Source: Gammaproteobacteria bacterium
GTDB lineage: Bacteria > Pseudomonadota > Gammaproteobacteria > Steroidobacterales > Steroidobacteraceae
Reading direction: 5' to 3'
Length of the DNA stretch: 39,014 bases
Assembly (NCBI GenBank): GCA_011391405.1
Contig: JAABQQ010000143.1
Location: 1 to 39,014, forward strand
Shown piece after piece: positions 1 to 8,510 of this stretch. The translations under genes were made by a program, and so were the position numbers. Position 1 is the first letter of the stretch, and each line of letters opens with the position of its first letter. The notes under the pieces are model-generated. The model saw nothing but the letters and a program-made list of their open reading frames with translations. It was not told where the DNA came from and did not search any database.

Positions 1-900
1 GGCGGCGCGTGGCGCATCGGCGAAGCGATCCTGCCCCGTATCCGTGCCATGGGAGGCGAAGTCTTTACCTACGCGCGGGTGGATGAGGTGCTGCTGCGCG
101 ACGGCAAGGTGAGTGGCGTTCGCATGGCGGACGGTCACGTGATCGACTGCAAGGTGGTCATTTCGAGCGCTGGAGCGATCAACACCTTCACCAGACTGCT
201 GCCGCCACAGGTAGTGCAGGAACACGGCTACGACAGCCTGCTCAGGACCGTGAAGCCAAGCATCGGCCACCTCGGCGTTTACATCGGTCTGCTGGGGACA
301 GCGCAGGAACTCAGCCTGCCGAAGACCAACTACTGGATCTACCCGGGCGGCAACGATTACGACGGAGCGCTCGACCGCTTCCTGCTGGATCCGCACGGTC
401 CGTTTCCGGTCGTGTACCTGTCTTTCCCTTCAGCGAAAGATCCTTCATTCGAACGGCGTCACCCGGGTCGTTCGACGATCGAAATCGTGGCGCCAGCGCC
501 CTACGAAATCTTCGAGCAATGGGCGGGCAGCACTTGGGGCAAGCGCGGCGACGATTACGACGCACTCAAGCAATCGTATGGCGAGCGCCTGCTCGAGCAT
601 CTCTACGACAAGGTGCCGCAGGTGCGCGGGCACGTCGATTACTGGGAGGTGTCGACACCCCTGTCGATGCAGCACTTCTGTGGTTACGGTCGCGGCGAAC
701 TCTACGGGCTGGACCACGATCCCGAACGCTTCCGACAGAGCTGGTTGCGACCGCGCACCCGCATCAAGGGGCTCTGGCTCACCGGGCAGGACGTGATGTC
801 CTGCGGTGTTGCCGGCGCCATGATGGGTGGCATGGCGTCCGCCGCCGCGATCGCGGGACCGCGGCGCATGGTCCCGGTGATGAAGCGGATCTTCGGCTGA
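1..900 (+). CDS. FAD-dependent oxidoreductase, phytoene desaturase / retinol saturase-like (5' partial)
   Basis: The reading frame is open from the first base, so this is the C-terminal 299 residues of a longer flavoprotein whose N-terminal FAD-binding Rossmann motif lies outside the window. The first in-frame ATG at 49 is internal. The visible part has the strand pattern of the CrtI / all-trans-retinol 13,14-reductase superfamily: a segment rebuilding the substrate-binding domain, then VISSAGAINTFTRLLP, and at the end the C-terminal FAD-contacting motif GLWLTGQDVMSCGVAGAMMGG. Proteins of this family desaturate, saturate or isomerise polyene or other hydrophobic substrates. The substrate here cannot be told. 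It converges on the cytochrome c gene downstream with a 25-bp gap, and no terminator is evident between them. Confidence 0.8.
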   Translation, partial: GGAWRIGEAILPRIRAMGGEVFTYARVDEVLLRDGKVSGVRMADGHVIDCKVVISSAGAINTFTRLLPPQVVQEHGYDSLLRTVKPSIGHLGVYIGLLGTAQELSLPKTNYWIYPGGNDYDGALDRFLLDPHGPFPVVYLSFPSAKDPSFERRHPGRSTIEIVAPAPYEIFEQWAGSTWGKRGDDYDALKQSYGERLLEHLYDKVPQVRGHVDYWEVSTPLSMQHFCGYGRGELYGLDHDPERFRQSWLRPRTRIKGLWLTGQDVMSCGVAGAMMGGMASAAAIAGPRRMVPVMKRIFG

Positions 901-925
901 ATTCCAGCCAGAGACTGCGCTGCTG

Positions 926-1408
926 CTATTTCTCCGGGCCGCTCGGCATCGTCCACTCCCCGGTCTGCGTGCTGAGCTTGTGGCAACTCATGCAGTCGCT
1001 CTTGTACGTCGTCACGTAGGCATTGTTCGTGCCACCGACGAGATGCACCAGGTGCAGCAGGCGTGAAAAAGGCGGTGCCTTCTTCGAGCCAGTGTCATGG
1101 CAGTCCAGGCACGCACCCGGGATGTCCTCGAGCGAGTCGTCCGCGGCAGGATGTTTGCCCTTCAGCGTGAGCCCCGCCGGTGCGCTGGCCTTGCTCTTCG
1201 CGAGCAGGCCGGGCTCGATCTTTCCAGCCGTCCATTGCTGGAGGGCAACGCTCAAGCGCTCGTCCTTGCCTTTGCTCTTGTCGAGCACGTGGCAGCTTAC
1301 ACAGCCATTCGGATAGGGATCGACAGCCGTCCTGCCCACGATTGGCTGGACGCACACAGTCGTGACCAGCAGGGACGCAGCCAGAAACTTCCGGAAATGA
1401 ATGCTCAT
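926..1408 (-). CDS. Exported triheme c-type cytochrome, 160 aa
   Basis: Three CxxCH haem-attachment motifs are visible: CVSCH (36-40), CLDCH (100-104) and CMSCH (139-143). A basic N-terminus and hydrophobic stretch (about residues 6-22) form a Sec signal, so the protein should be exported and matured in the periplasm. Extra histidines (H86, H119, H122) could serve as distal ligands. I chose ATG at 1408 because GAGG lies 8 nt upstream; a GTG three codons earlier sits inside that Shine-Dalgarno. The protein is a small electron carrier of unknown partner. It does not match a named cytochrome family that I can recognise with confidence. It lies 148 bp downstream of the M19 peptidase gene on the same strand. 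Confidence 0.8.
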   Translation of the reverse strand: MSIHFRKFLAASLLVTTVCVQPIVGRTAVDPYPNGCVSCHVLDKSKGKDERLSVALQQWTAGKIEPGLLAKSKASAPAGLTLKGKHPAADDSLEDIPGACLDCHDTGSKKAPPFSRLLHLVHLVGGTNNAYVTTYKSDCMSCHKLSTQTGEWTMPSGPEK

Positions 1409-1505
1409 GTCGCACACCTCGTAATGTGGGCGCGACGCAGTTGACCTGGCGAACCGTGCCGCGGACCATGGACGGTCAGCGCAAGGCAGCGTCGTTCAAA
1501 GGCAT

Positions 1506-1525
1506 CATCCGCTCGTCAGCGGATG
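1506..1525 (-). terminator. Hairpin downstream of the M19 peptidase gene
   Basis: Perfect 8-bp stem CATCCGCT/AGCGGATG with a 4-base loop, about 30 bp past the peptidase stop codon. There is no strong T-run after it on the minus strand, so termination is only a guess. Confidence 0.3.
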
Positions 1526-1556
1526 CAGGCAAATAACAGGACCGGGCTGATCGCGC

Positions 1557-2888
1557 TTACGAGCGAGGCTCAGCCTGCAGCAGCGCCTCGGACGGCGGTC
1601 GCGCCGCCTGGAGCCTTGCCGCAACCTGCTCGGCCTGTTCCATCACGCGCAACACGTTCGCTCCTGCGAGCTTCGCGACATCCGCATCCGACCATCCCCG
1701 ACGCATCATTTCCGCGAGCAATGCCGGATACCGGTCGACTGCCTCCAGGCCCTTTGGTGTCGCGGGAATGCCGTCGAAGTCGGAGCCGATGCCGACGTTG
1801 TCGATCCCCGCAACCTTGCGAATGTGTTCGATGTGATCGGCGACTTCTGCCAGGGTCACGACCGGCTTCGGATGTGCCTTCTCCCAGGCTTCAAGTGCTG
1901 CTTCCGCCTTTTCAGGCTGGCCGATGTACAGCCCCGCATACGGCGGCGAGTTGTAGCGTGTGTGTTCGGCAGCGTAATCCGCCTCCCATTGATTCGCGGC
2001 CTCGGAGACGTAGGCTGGATAGAAATTAACCATCACCACGCCGCCGTTCTTCGCGACCAGCCGCAGGAGGTCGTCAGAAACGTTGCGCGGGTGACTGTTG
2101 ATCGCCCGTGCCGAGGAGTGGGAGAAGATCACCGGGGCCTCGGTGACTGCGAGCACGGCCTGCATCGCGTCTGGCGAGACATGGCTCAGGTCGACCAGCA
2201 TACCCAGCCGGTTCATTTCCCCGACGACCTCCAGGCCGAAGGGCGTCAGTCCTTGGTGCGTCGGAGTGTCCGTCGCTGCGTCGGCCCAGCCGGTGTTCCG
2301 CGTGTGCGTCAGCGTCATGTAGCGCGCGCCCAGGTCGTACATCATCCGCAACGTCGCCAGCGAGTTGTTGATCGAGTGTCCGCCTTCGAGGCCGATCAGC
2401 GACGCGATTTTTCCCGAGCGATGGATACGGCGCACGTCGTCTGCGGTGTACGCCATCTGGAAATCGGCGGGATACGTCGCCACCATCCGCTTGACGAGAT
2501 CGATCTGCTCGAGCGTCGCCTGCACCGCATCGTTGCCCTTGAGCTCCGTCGGCACCCAGACCGACCAGAACTGCCCGCCTACGCGCCCTGCGCGCAGGCG
2601 CGGAATGTCCGTCATCAAGGGTGCGCCGCCTTCGGGCACAGGAAGTTTCGCCGTATCCGACCGTAGATCGATCGACGCCAGCGCTCCCTTCGATCGATCG
2701 CGCAATTCCCACGGCAGGTCGTTGTGGGCGTCGATGAGCGGCGTTTTTGCCAGTACCCGATCCACACGGACGGTAAAGTCGTCGTCGGCAGCGAAAGCTA
2801 CGCCCGAGGCCGCGAGGAGGGTGCCCAGTAGCGCCGCGACGATGGCGGGACGTCCGATCTGTCGAACCACGAAGGAATGTCTGGGCAT
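1557..2888 (-). CDS. Membrane dipeptidase, peptidase family M19, exported
   Basis: This is a 443-residue renal-dipeptidase-like zinc hydrolase that cleaves dipeptides, possibly including D-amino-acid-containing cell-wall dipeptides. An N-terminal signal peptide runs to about residue 34 (ASGVAFA then ADDD). The family's metal-binding pattern is present: [11 protein letters not shown] near the mature N-terminus, the bridging Glu in [10 protein letters not shown], His in VDLSHVSP, His in [10 protein letters not shown], and the closing Asp in [10 protein letters not shown]. The length is normal for bacterial M19 enzymes with a signal. It is transcribed away from the NfnA-like gene, leaving a 311-bp divergent spacer. 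No strong Shine-Dalgarno precedes the ATG at 2888. Confidence 0.9.
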   Translation of the reverse strand: MPRHSFVVRQIGRPAIVAALLGTLLAASGVAFAADDDFTVRVDRVLAKTPLIDAHNDLPWELRDRSKGALASIDLRSDTAKLPVPEGGAPLMTDIPRLRAGRVGGQFWSVWVPTELKGNDAVQATLEQIDLVKRMVATYPADFQMAYTADDVRRIHRSGKIASLIGLEGGHSINNSLATLRMMYDLGARYMTLTHTRNTGWADAATDTPTHQGLTPFGLEVVGEMNRLGMLVDLSHVSPDAMQAVLAVTEAPVIFSHSSARAINSHPRNVSDDLLRLVAKNGGVVMVNFYPAYVSEAANQWEADYAAEHTRYNSPPYAGLYIGQPEKAEAALEAWEKAHPKPVVTLAEVADHIEHIRKVAGIDNVGIGSDFDGIPATPKGLEAVDRYPALLAEMMRRGWSDADVAKLAGANVLRVMEQAEQVAARLQAARPPSEALLQAEPRS

Positions 2889-3199
2889 TCAGGTCACCGC
2901 ACCGTTTGAAGTACGCGTCAGGATAGTCGAAGCGGACGACGTCTTCATCGTCATGCAGGAACTGCAGGCAATTGCGAATGAATGAGCGAGGACCGGATAT
3001 CCCGCACTCATATCCGGGTTGCCACTGACGTAGTCCGGTAACCAGCCACACTCCCGGTGCCACGTCCTGTGGCGCGGGCGCAGCGCAACCCCCCGGCATG
3101 GCGCGTTTCGCTGCGCGACCGCGTGCCCGGATCGGCAATTACCCTGATTGTTTCGGCTGCAAGCTTCGGGCAAAAACGCAGCAGCACAGGGGGAAAAGG
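2889..3199. other. Divergent intergenic region between the M19 peptidase and the Nfn/Kor operon
   Basis: The 311-bp spacer should hold promoters for both flanking genes, but no convincing -35/-10 pair stands out. Two things can be seen. On the plus strand, a frame without its own start codon reads FEVRVRIVEADDVFIVMQEL and stops at 2985, which may be a gene remnant. Just after it is a perfect 8-bp inverted repeat, CCGGATAT (2993-3000) and ATATCCGG (3010-3017), with a 9-base loop. I see no recognisable gene or RNA here. Confidence 0.5.
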
Positions 3200-4090
3200 A
3201 TGAACCAGGCACGAGTTGCCGGGTACGAGGTCGTATCCCGGCAGGACTTTTCAGACGTTACGTTCCTGCTTGAGGTTCAGCACCCGCAACTGGCCCGGGC
3301 AGCCCGCCCCGGGCAGTTCGTCATCGTCATGGCCAGCGAGCACGGGGAGCGCATCCCGCTGACGATCGCGGACTACGATCGAGAGCGCGGGACGGTCACC
3401 CTGGTCATCCAGGCGGTCGGCAAGACCACGCGTGAAATGCAGCGCGACTGCCGCGTCGGGACCCGGCTCGTCGCTCTCGTCGGTCCGATGGGTGTTCCGA
3501 GCCACATCGGCAAGGCGCGCAAGGTCCTGTGCGTGGGCGGCGGCCTGGGGGTCGCGCCGGTTTATCCGCAGGCGCGGGGCTACAAGGAAAGCGGCGCGTA
3601 CGTGATCGGCATCCTCGGATTCCGCAATCGCGACCTGATGTTCTGGGAAGACAAATTTCGCGCCACATGCGACGAACTCATCGTCTGTACCGATGACGGT
3701 TCCGCCGGCATCAAGGGCCTGGTCACCGAGGGCATCCGGCTTGCGATATCAAAACACCGGGACATCGACGAATGCGTTGCCATCGGCCCGCCCGTGATGA
3801 TGAAAGGGTGTGCCGAAGCGACTCGCAGCAGTGGCATCCGCACGATCGTCAGCCTGAACCCGGTGATGGTGGATGGCACCGGCATGTGCGGCGGATGCCG
3901 CGTCAAGGTCGGCGAGACCGTGAAGTTTGCCTGCGTCGACGGTCCCGACTTCGACGGTCATCTCGTGGACTTCGACGATCTCATGTTCCGCCTGCAGCGT
4001 TACCGCGCGACGGAACTTGCCGCCACCGAGCGTTTCAACGAGAACTGCCGCATGCGCAGCCTGACCGGACAGCCGGTCGTAGCGGAGTGA
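3200..4090 (+). CDS. NfnA / sulfide dehydrogenase-like ferredoxin-NADP reductase FAD/[2Fe-2S] subunit
   Basis: This 296-residue protein belongs to the dihydroorotate-dehydrogenase electron-transfer / NfnA (SudB) family, which moves electrons between NAD(P)H and a partner iron-sulfur subunit. The FAD-binding segment is RIPLTIAD (51-58), the nucleotide-binding Rossmann segment is CVGGGLGVAP (111-120), and the C-terminal [2Fe-2S] site has C230, C233 and C245. D225 lies five residues before C230; the family is known to use an Asp plus three Cys. I chose the start at 3200 over the upstream ATG at 3098 because it follows a purine-rich GGGGGAAAAGG and gives the family N-terminus. It is the first gene of the operon, and the next begins 7 nt after its stop. 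In other genomes the same pair can occur as a glutamate synthase accessory, but no gltB is present here. Confidence 0.85.
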   Translation: MNQARVAGYEVVSRQDFSDVTFLLEVQHPQLARAARPGQFVIVMASEHGERIPLTIADYDRERGTVTLVIQAVGKTTREMQRDCRVGTRLVALVGPMGVPSHIGKARKVLCVGGGLGVAPVYPQARGYKESGAYVIGILGFRNRDLMFWEDKFRATCDELIVCTDDGSAGIKGLVTEGIRLAISKHRDIDECVAIGPPVMMKGCAEATRSSGIRTIVSLNPVMVDGTGMCGGCRVKVGETVKFACVDGPDFDGHLVDFDDLMFRLQRYRATELAATERFNENCRMRSLTGQPVVAE

Positions 4091-4097
4091 CCTTGTC

Positions 4098-5621
4098 ATG
4101 CCAGGCGATGCGAGGCCAAAGAAGAAGACGATACGGATGATCCCGCAGGCGCGCACGCCTGCCCACGAACAGGATCCAGCCGAGCGCGCCTGCAATTTCG
4201 ACGAAGTGAACCTGGGCTACCTCATCGAGGACGCACAACTGGAGGCGGAACGCTGCCTGATGTGCCCCGAGCAACCCTGCGTCGCGGGATGCCCCGTGGG
4301 CATTGCGATTCCCGATTTCATCCAGCGCATCACGGCCCGCGACTATCGCGGTGCGTACGACGTGATCACCGCGACGAACCTGTTGCCGGCCGTGTGCGGA
4401 CGAGTGTGTCCGCAGGAATCGCAATGCGAGGGATCCTGCACGGTCGGCGACACCCTCGAGCCGGTGGCCATCGGGAGGCTGGAGCGCTGGGTCGGCGACA
4501 TGGCGATCCGCGAACGATGGTCCAACGTGCCGTACATCCAGCCCAGTGGCTTCAAGGTCGGCATCGTCGGATCCGGACCTGCGGGCATGGCATGCGCAGC
4601 CGACATGGCCAAGGCAGGTTGCGAAGTCACAGTGTTCGAAGCCTTCCACGAGCCGGGCGGTGTGCTGAAGTACGGCATTCCCGATTTCCGCCTGCCGAAC
4701 AAGGTGGTCGATGCAGAGATTGCGAAACTCGAGGCGCTCGGCATCCGCTTCGAGTGCAACACACTGGTCGGCCGGCTCTTCACGGTCGAGCAGATGGTCG
4801 AGGAGATGGGATTCCATGCGGTGTTCGTCGGCACCGGCGCGGGCTACCCGAGCTTCATGGGGATTCCCGGGGAGTCCCTGAACGGCGTGCTCTCGGCCAA
4901 CGAGCTGCTGACGCGTTGCAACCTCATGCATGCGCGGGAGTTTCCAGACTACGACACGCCCTTGCAGCCGGGCAGGCGCGTCGTCGTCATCGGTGCGGGC
5001 AATACGGCGATGGATGCGCTGCGCGTCAGCCGTCGTGTCGGCGCAGAGAGCGTCCGCTGCCTGTACCGGCGCAGCCGCGCCGAAGCCCCAGCTCGTGCAG
5101 AGGAGCTCCACCACGCCGAAGAAGAAGGGATCGAATTCCATTGGCTCGCCAGCCCCGTCGAGCTGCTGGACGACGGCAAGCGCAACGTCCGCGCCGTGCG
5201 GTGCATCCGCATGACGCTCGGCGAACCGGACGCCTCCGGGCGGCGCCGTCCCGTCCCCGAAGCCGGCAGCGAATTCGAAATCGAGGCCGACATGGTGGTC
5301 TATGCGATCGGCACCAACGCCAATCCGATCATCGGCCAGACGTCAAAATTGCAACTCGACCAGCGCGGCTACATCGCCACGGATGCAAGCCTCGCAACGT
5401 CGATTCCTGGGGTCTTTGCCGGCGGCGACATCGTGACGGGCGCCGCCACCGTCATCGAAGCCATGGGTGCCGGACGCCGCGCGGCCCGTGCAATGAAAGC
5501 GTTCCTGGGTTTGCGCGACACCGATCATCTGTATTGCGATGCCGCGGTGGAGCCGGGTTCTCGAATGTTTGGCATCGATCGTGCGGAACGCGGCTTTGCC
5601 CGCATCCGCGTGCCGAGGTGA
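4098..5621 (+). CDS. NfnB / GltD-like NADPH-dependent FAD and 2x[4Fe-4S] oxidoreductase subunit
   Basis: This 507-residue protein is related to the glutamate synthase small subunit and NfnB. The N-terminal domain carries eight cysteines in two clusters: C53, C56, C61, C65 and C100, C104, C110, C114. Next comes an FAD Rossmann motif VGIVGSGPAGMA (about 154-165), and a second dinucleotide motif VVVIGAGNTAMDAL near residues 294-307 for NADP(H). A C-terminal FAD-closing motif GVFAGGDIVTGAATVIEAMG follows. It should form a heterodimer with the upstream subunit. Homologues (KorC) are part of the 2-oxoglutarate:NADP+ oxidoreductase of aromatic-degrading Azoarcus, which fits the genes downstream. The start at 4098 has GGAG about 11 nt upstream; an internal ATG at 4137 is an alternative. 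Confidence 0.85.
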   Translation: MPGDARPKKKTIRMIPQARTPAHEQDPAERACNFDEVNLGYLIEDAQLEAERCLMCPEQPCVAGCPVGIAIPDFIQRITARDYRGAYDVITATNLLPAVCGRVCPQESQCEGSCTVGDTLEPVAIGRLERWVGDMAIRERWSNVPYIQPSGFKVGIVGSGPAGMACAADMAKAGCEVTVFEAFHEPGGVLKYGIPDFRLPNKVVDAEIAKLEALGIRFECNTLVGRLFTVEQMVEEMGFHAVFVGTGAGYPSFMGIPGESLNGVLSANELLTRCNLMHAREFPDYDTPLQPGRRVVVIGAGNTAMDALRVSRRVGAESVRCLYRRSRAEAPARAEELHHAEEEGIEFHWLASPVELLDDGKRNVRAVRCIRMTLGEPDASGRRRPVPEAGSEFEIEADMVVYAIGTNANPIIGQTSKLQLDQRGYIATDASLATSIPGVFAGGDIVTGAATVIEAMGAGRRAARAMKAFLGLRDTDHLYCDAAVEPGSRMFGIDRAERGFARIRVPR

Positions 5622-5628
5622 ATTCGCC

Positions 5629-7554
5629 ATGAATGCAGTGACGCCCCTGCCCGCGCGAGCCAATGCCGCCCGCATGGGTTCGGCCGCGACCGTCGCCAAA
5701 CACCTGCAGACGCTCGATCAGCACGTGATCGAGATCATGAGCGACTCGGGCGAGGGCGCGCAGAAGTGCGGCCAGTCGTTCGGCTCGATTGCCGCGCGCA
5801 CGGGTAACGGCGTGTGGACGGTGGAAATCATCCCGGCGGAGATTCAGCCTCCTGCGCGCAGTGTCGCGGGTGCGAGCGGCAACCGGATTCGCATCGGCTC
5901 GCACCAGATCACGAACGGCGGCGACGAGGCCGACATCGCGGTCGCCTTCAACGAGCAGGTGTTGCTGGGCCGGGTCAACGCGGGTGAACTCAAACCCGGT
6001 TGCATCGTGCTGCTGGAAAACATGTGGGCGGAGCACGACGACGCGAAGATCGCCGGTCAGTATGCGGAAACCCGCGACCGGCTCGTCGCCGAAGGCTACA
6101 GGGTCTACGAAGTTCCGATGGAGACGGAGTGTCGCGCGCTGGTCCCTGACCCGCGCAAGGGCAAGAACATGTTCGTGCTCGGGATGCTCTGCAACATCTA
6201 CAGCCTCGACATGAATCTTGCACGGGACCAGATCGCGTTCATCTTCGGCAAGAAGGATGCGAAGGTCATCTCGTCGAACGTGGCTTTGCTCGAAACCGGC
6301 TGGCAATGGGCGGAGTCGAATCTCGATTTCAAATACCGGGTGCCCGCGGTCAAGGCGACGGTGCCGCAGGTCGTCATCAACGGCAACACGGCCATCGCGC
6401 TCGGTGTACTCGCCTCCGGCATGGACATCTGCGCGATGTACCCCATCACGCCGGCGACGTCCGCTTCGCACTACCTCAGCGACGTGTTCGAACGCGCGGG
6501 TGGCATCGTGCACCAGGCCGAGGACGAGATCGCGGCGTGCGCCTTTGCCATTGGCGCCTCCTACACGGGCAAGGTTGCCGTGACGATCACCTCCGGGCCA
6601 GGCTATTCGCTGAAGCAGGAGGGACTTGGCCTCGCCGTCATGGCGGAAATTCCGCTCGTCGTCGTCAACGTGCAGCGCGGGGGGCCGAGCACGGGCCAGC
6701 CAACGAAAGTCGAGCAGGGCGACCTGCTCACCGTCATGTTCGGCAGTCACGGCGACGCGCCCAAGGTCGTCCTGGCGCCAGGCACGATCGAGGACTGCTT
6801 TTATTCGATGATCACGGCGCGACGGCTCGCCGAAACCTTCAACATGGTCGTCGTCGTGCTGTCGGATGCAAGCCTCGCAACGGCGCAGCAACCGTTCCCA
6901 CGTCCGCAGTTCTCCACGGAATGGCTCGCGCCTCCGGTTGACCAGAACCCGGTTCCGGACGGCGCAAAACCTTACGACTGGGATCCAGTCACCGGTCTCA
7001 GCCGGCGCTTCGTCCCAGGGCAGCCGAACGGCATGCACACGCTGACCGGTCTCGCGCACGATCGCAACAGTCGCGTCGCCTACGACCCGGAGATCAACGA
7101 GCAGGGAATGCGCGCGCGCAGCATGAAGCTCGCGACGCTGCAGAAGACTCTCACTCCGCCTCCGGTGTTTGGCGACCGCGAGGGCGAGCTGCTCGTGGTC
7201 GGCTGGGGCGGCACCAGGGGCGCAATCGAGGAGGCAGTGGCGCGGCTGCGCGGCGAAGGTCACCGCGTCTCCTCCACGCACCTGACGTTCCTGCAACCGA
7301 TGCAGCCCGGCATCGGTGAAATCCTGCGGGGCTTCCGCCAGGTCATCACGGTCGAAGGCAACTGGTCAGACGATCCGAACGACCCGTTGATCGACGAATC
7401 CAATCGCCGCTACTCCGCGCTCGCAATGCTGTTGCGGGCGCGCTACCTCGTCGACGTCGACTGCTGGACCGAGGTGCGCGGGCGACCGATCAAGCCGGGA
7501 ACCGTCTATACCGAGCTGCGTGGACGCCTGGCGCACCTGGAGACTTCGCGATGA
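5629..7554 (+). CDS. korA: 2-oxoacid:acceptor oxidoreductase, fused gamma-alpha subunit (KorA type)
   Basis: This 641-residue subunit belongs to the ferredoxin-dependent 2-oxoacid oxidoreductase that interconverts 2-oxoglutarate (or a related 2-oxoacid) plus CoA with the acyl-CoA, CO2 and reduced ferredoxin. Residues about 33-230 are the gamma domain (IMSDSGEGAQKCGQSFGSIAA onward). Residues about 248-640 are the alpha pyrimidine-binding domain, with YPITPATS (271-278), HQAEDEIAA and NVQRGGPSTGQPTK (347-360). The gamma-alpha fusion is the usual layout in this KorA group. The start at 5629 has GAGG 10 nt upstream, and its stop overlaps the next start as ATGA, which implies translational coupling. 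Substrate preference for 2-oxoglutarate is inferred from the family and not proven. Confidence 0.88.
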   Translation: MNAVTPLPARANAARMGSAATVAKHLQTLDQHVIEIMSDSGEGAQKCGQSFGSIAARTGNGVWTVEIIPAEIQPPARSVAGASGNRIRIGSHQITNGGDEADIAVAFNEQVLLGRVNAGELKPGCIVLLENMWAEHDDAKIAGQYAETRDRLVAEGYRVYEVPMETECRALVPDPRKGKNMFVLGMLCNIYSLDMNLARDQIAFIFGKKDAKVISSNVALLETGWQWAESNLDFKYRVPAVKATVPQVVINGNTAIALGVLASGMDICAMYPITPATSASHYLSDVFERAGGIVHQAEDEIAACAFAIGASYTGKVAVTITSGPGYSLKQEGLGLAVMAEIPLVVVNVQRGGPSTGQPTKVEQGDLLTVMFGSHGDAPKVVLAPGTIEDCFYSMITARRLAETFNMVVVVLSDASLATAQQPFPRPQFSTEWLAPPVDQNPVPDGAKPYDWDPVTGLSRRFVPGQPNGMHTLTGLAHDRNSRVAYDPEINEQGMRARSMKLATLQKTLTPPPVFGDREGELLVVGWGGTRGAIEEAVARLRGEGHRVSSTHLTFLQPMQPGIGEILRGFRQVITVEGNWSDDPNDPLIDESNRRYSALAMLLRARYLVDVDCWTEVRGRPIKPGTVYTELRGRLAHLETSR

Positions 7555-8510
7555 GCGCCGCAACGCTGTGCCTGCACCATTTTGCCGAGGAGAACTACGC
7601 GCTCGAGGACTACCAGGGCGGCGTGCCGCGCTGGTGCAAGGGCTGCGGTGACAACGCGATCCTGGCGGCGATGCAGCGCCTGTGCCGCGACGAGGCCCTG
7701 CGACCGGAAAAGACCGTTTTCGTCTCGGGCATAGGGTGCTCAAGCCGGCTCCCGCACTACATGCGCACGTACGGCTTCCACGGCATCCACGGCCGCGCGC
7801 TGCCGATCGCCGAGGGCATCAAGCTCGCGCGCCCCGACCTGCACGTGTTCGTAAATACCGGCGACGGCGACTGCTGCAGCATCGGCGCCGCACACTGGAT
7901 CCACGCGATCCGCTACAACATGAACATGACCGTGCTGCTGCACGACAACCACATCTATGGGTTGACCAAGAAGCAGGCTTCGCCGACGTCGCCGATCGGG
8001 ACCAGAAGCAACACGACGCCACGGGGCTCCTATCTCGATGCACTGAGCCCGCTCACGGTCACGCTGGGCGTGCAGAACGTCTCTTTCGTCGCCCAGGCGG
8101 TGGACTGGATACCCGAGTCACTGTTCCAGATCCTGACGGCCGCGTACCGGCATCGCGGTTTTTCGTTCGTGCGCATCCTGCAGCGTTGCCCGGAATTCGT
8201 CGGCAACATGTTCGAACCGTGGGTGCACGACCCGCAACGCATGTTGATGCTCACGCACGCCGATGGCATTCGCGTCAGCCCCGCCCTGCAGAAAATCTAC
8301 CGTAACCAGCTGCCCCACGATCCCGCGGACATCAATCGCGCCCGCGAGATCGCGTCGTCCGAAGATCCGATCCCGGTGGGGATTCTCTATCGCAATCCGG
8401 AAGTGCCTTGCTACGAGGACCTCCGGGGCGCCGGCAAGCTGCGCACCGCTGACCAGGTTCGCGGCACGCTCGATGCTGAGCTCGATAAATTCACCGTATG
8501 GCCGCAATAG
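7551..8510 (+). CDS. korB: 2-oxoacid:acceptor oxidoreductase, TPP-binding beta subunit (KorB type)
   Basis: This 319-residue beta subunit binds thiamine diphosphate and one [4Fe-4S] cluster. The TPP/Mg motif is intact: GDGD at 104-107 and N133 in LLHDNHIYGLTKKQASPTSP, a signature of the KorB group. Four cysteines in the expected spacing, C29, C32, C63 and C213, should ligate the cluster. Its ATG overlaps the korA stop by 4 nt. With korA it makes the catalytic core, and the two Nfn-like subunits upstream supply or remove electrons as NADP(H). Its end overlaps the next gene by 13 nt if that gene starts at 8498. Confidence 0.9.
   Translation: MSAATLCLHHFAEENYALEDYQGGVPRWCKGCGDNAILAAMQRLCRDEALRPEKTVFVSGIGCSSRLPHYMRTYGFHGIHGRALPIAEGIKLARPDLHVFVNTGDGDCCSIGAAHWIHAIRYNMNMTVLLHDNHIYGLTKKQASPTSPIGTRSNTTPRGSYLDALSPLTVTLGVQNVSFVAQAVDWIPESLFQILTAAYRHRGFSFVRILQRCPEFVGNMFEPWVHDPQRMLMLTHADGIRVSPALQKIYRNQLPHDPADINRAREIASSEDPIPVGILYRNPEVPCYEDLRGAGKLRTADQVRGTLDAELDKFTVWPQ

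Noticed and set aside
5452-7296. Long open frame (614 codons) on the minus strand opposite korA
   Set aside because: It is Arg/His/Asp-rich with no family motif and lies wholly opposite a conserved gene. Antisense frames of this length are common in GC-rich DNA.
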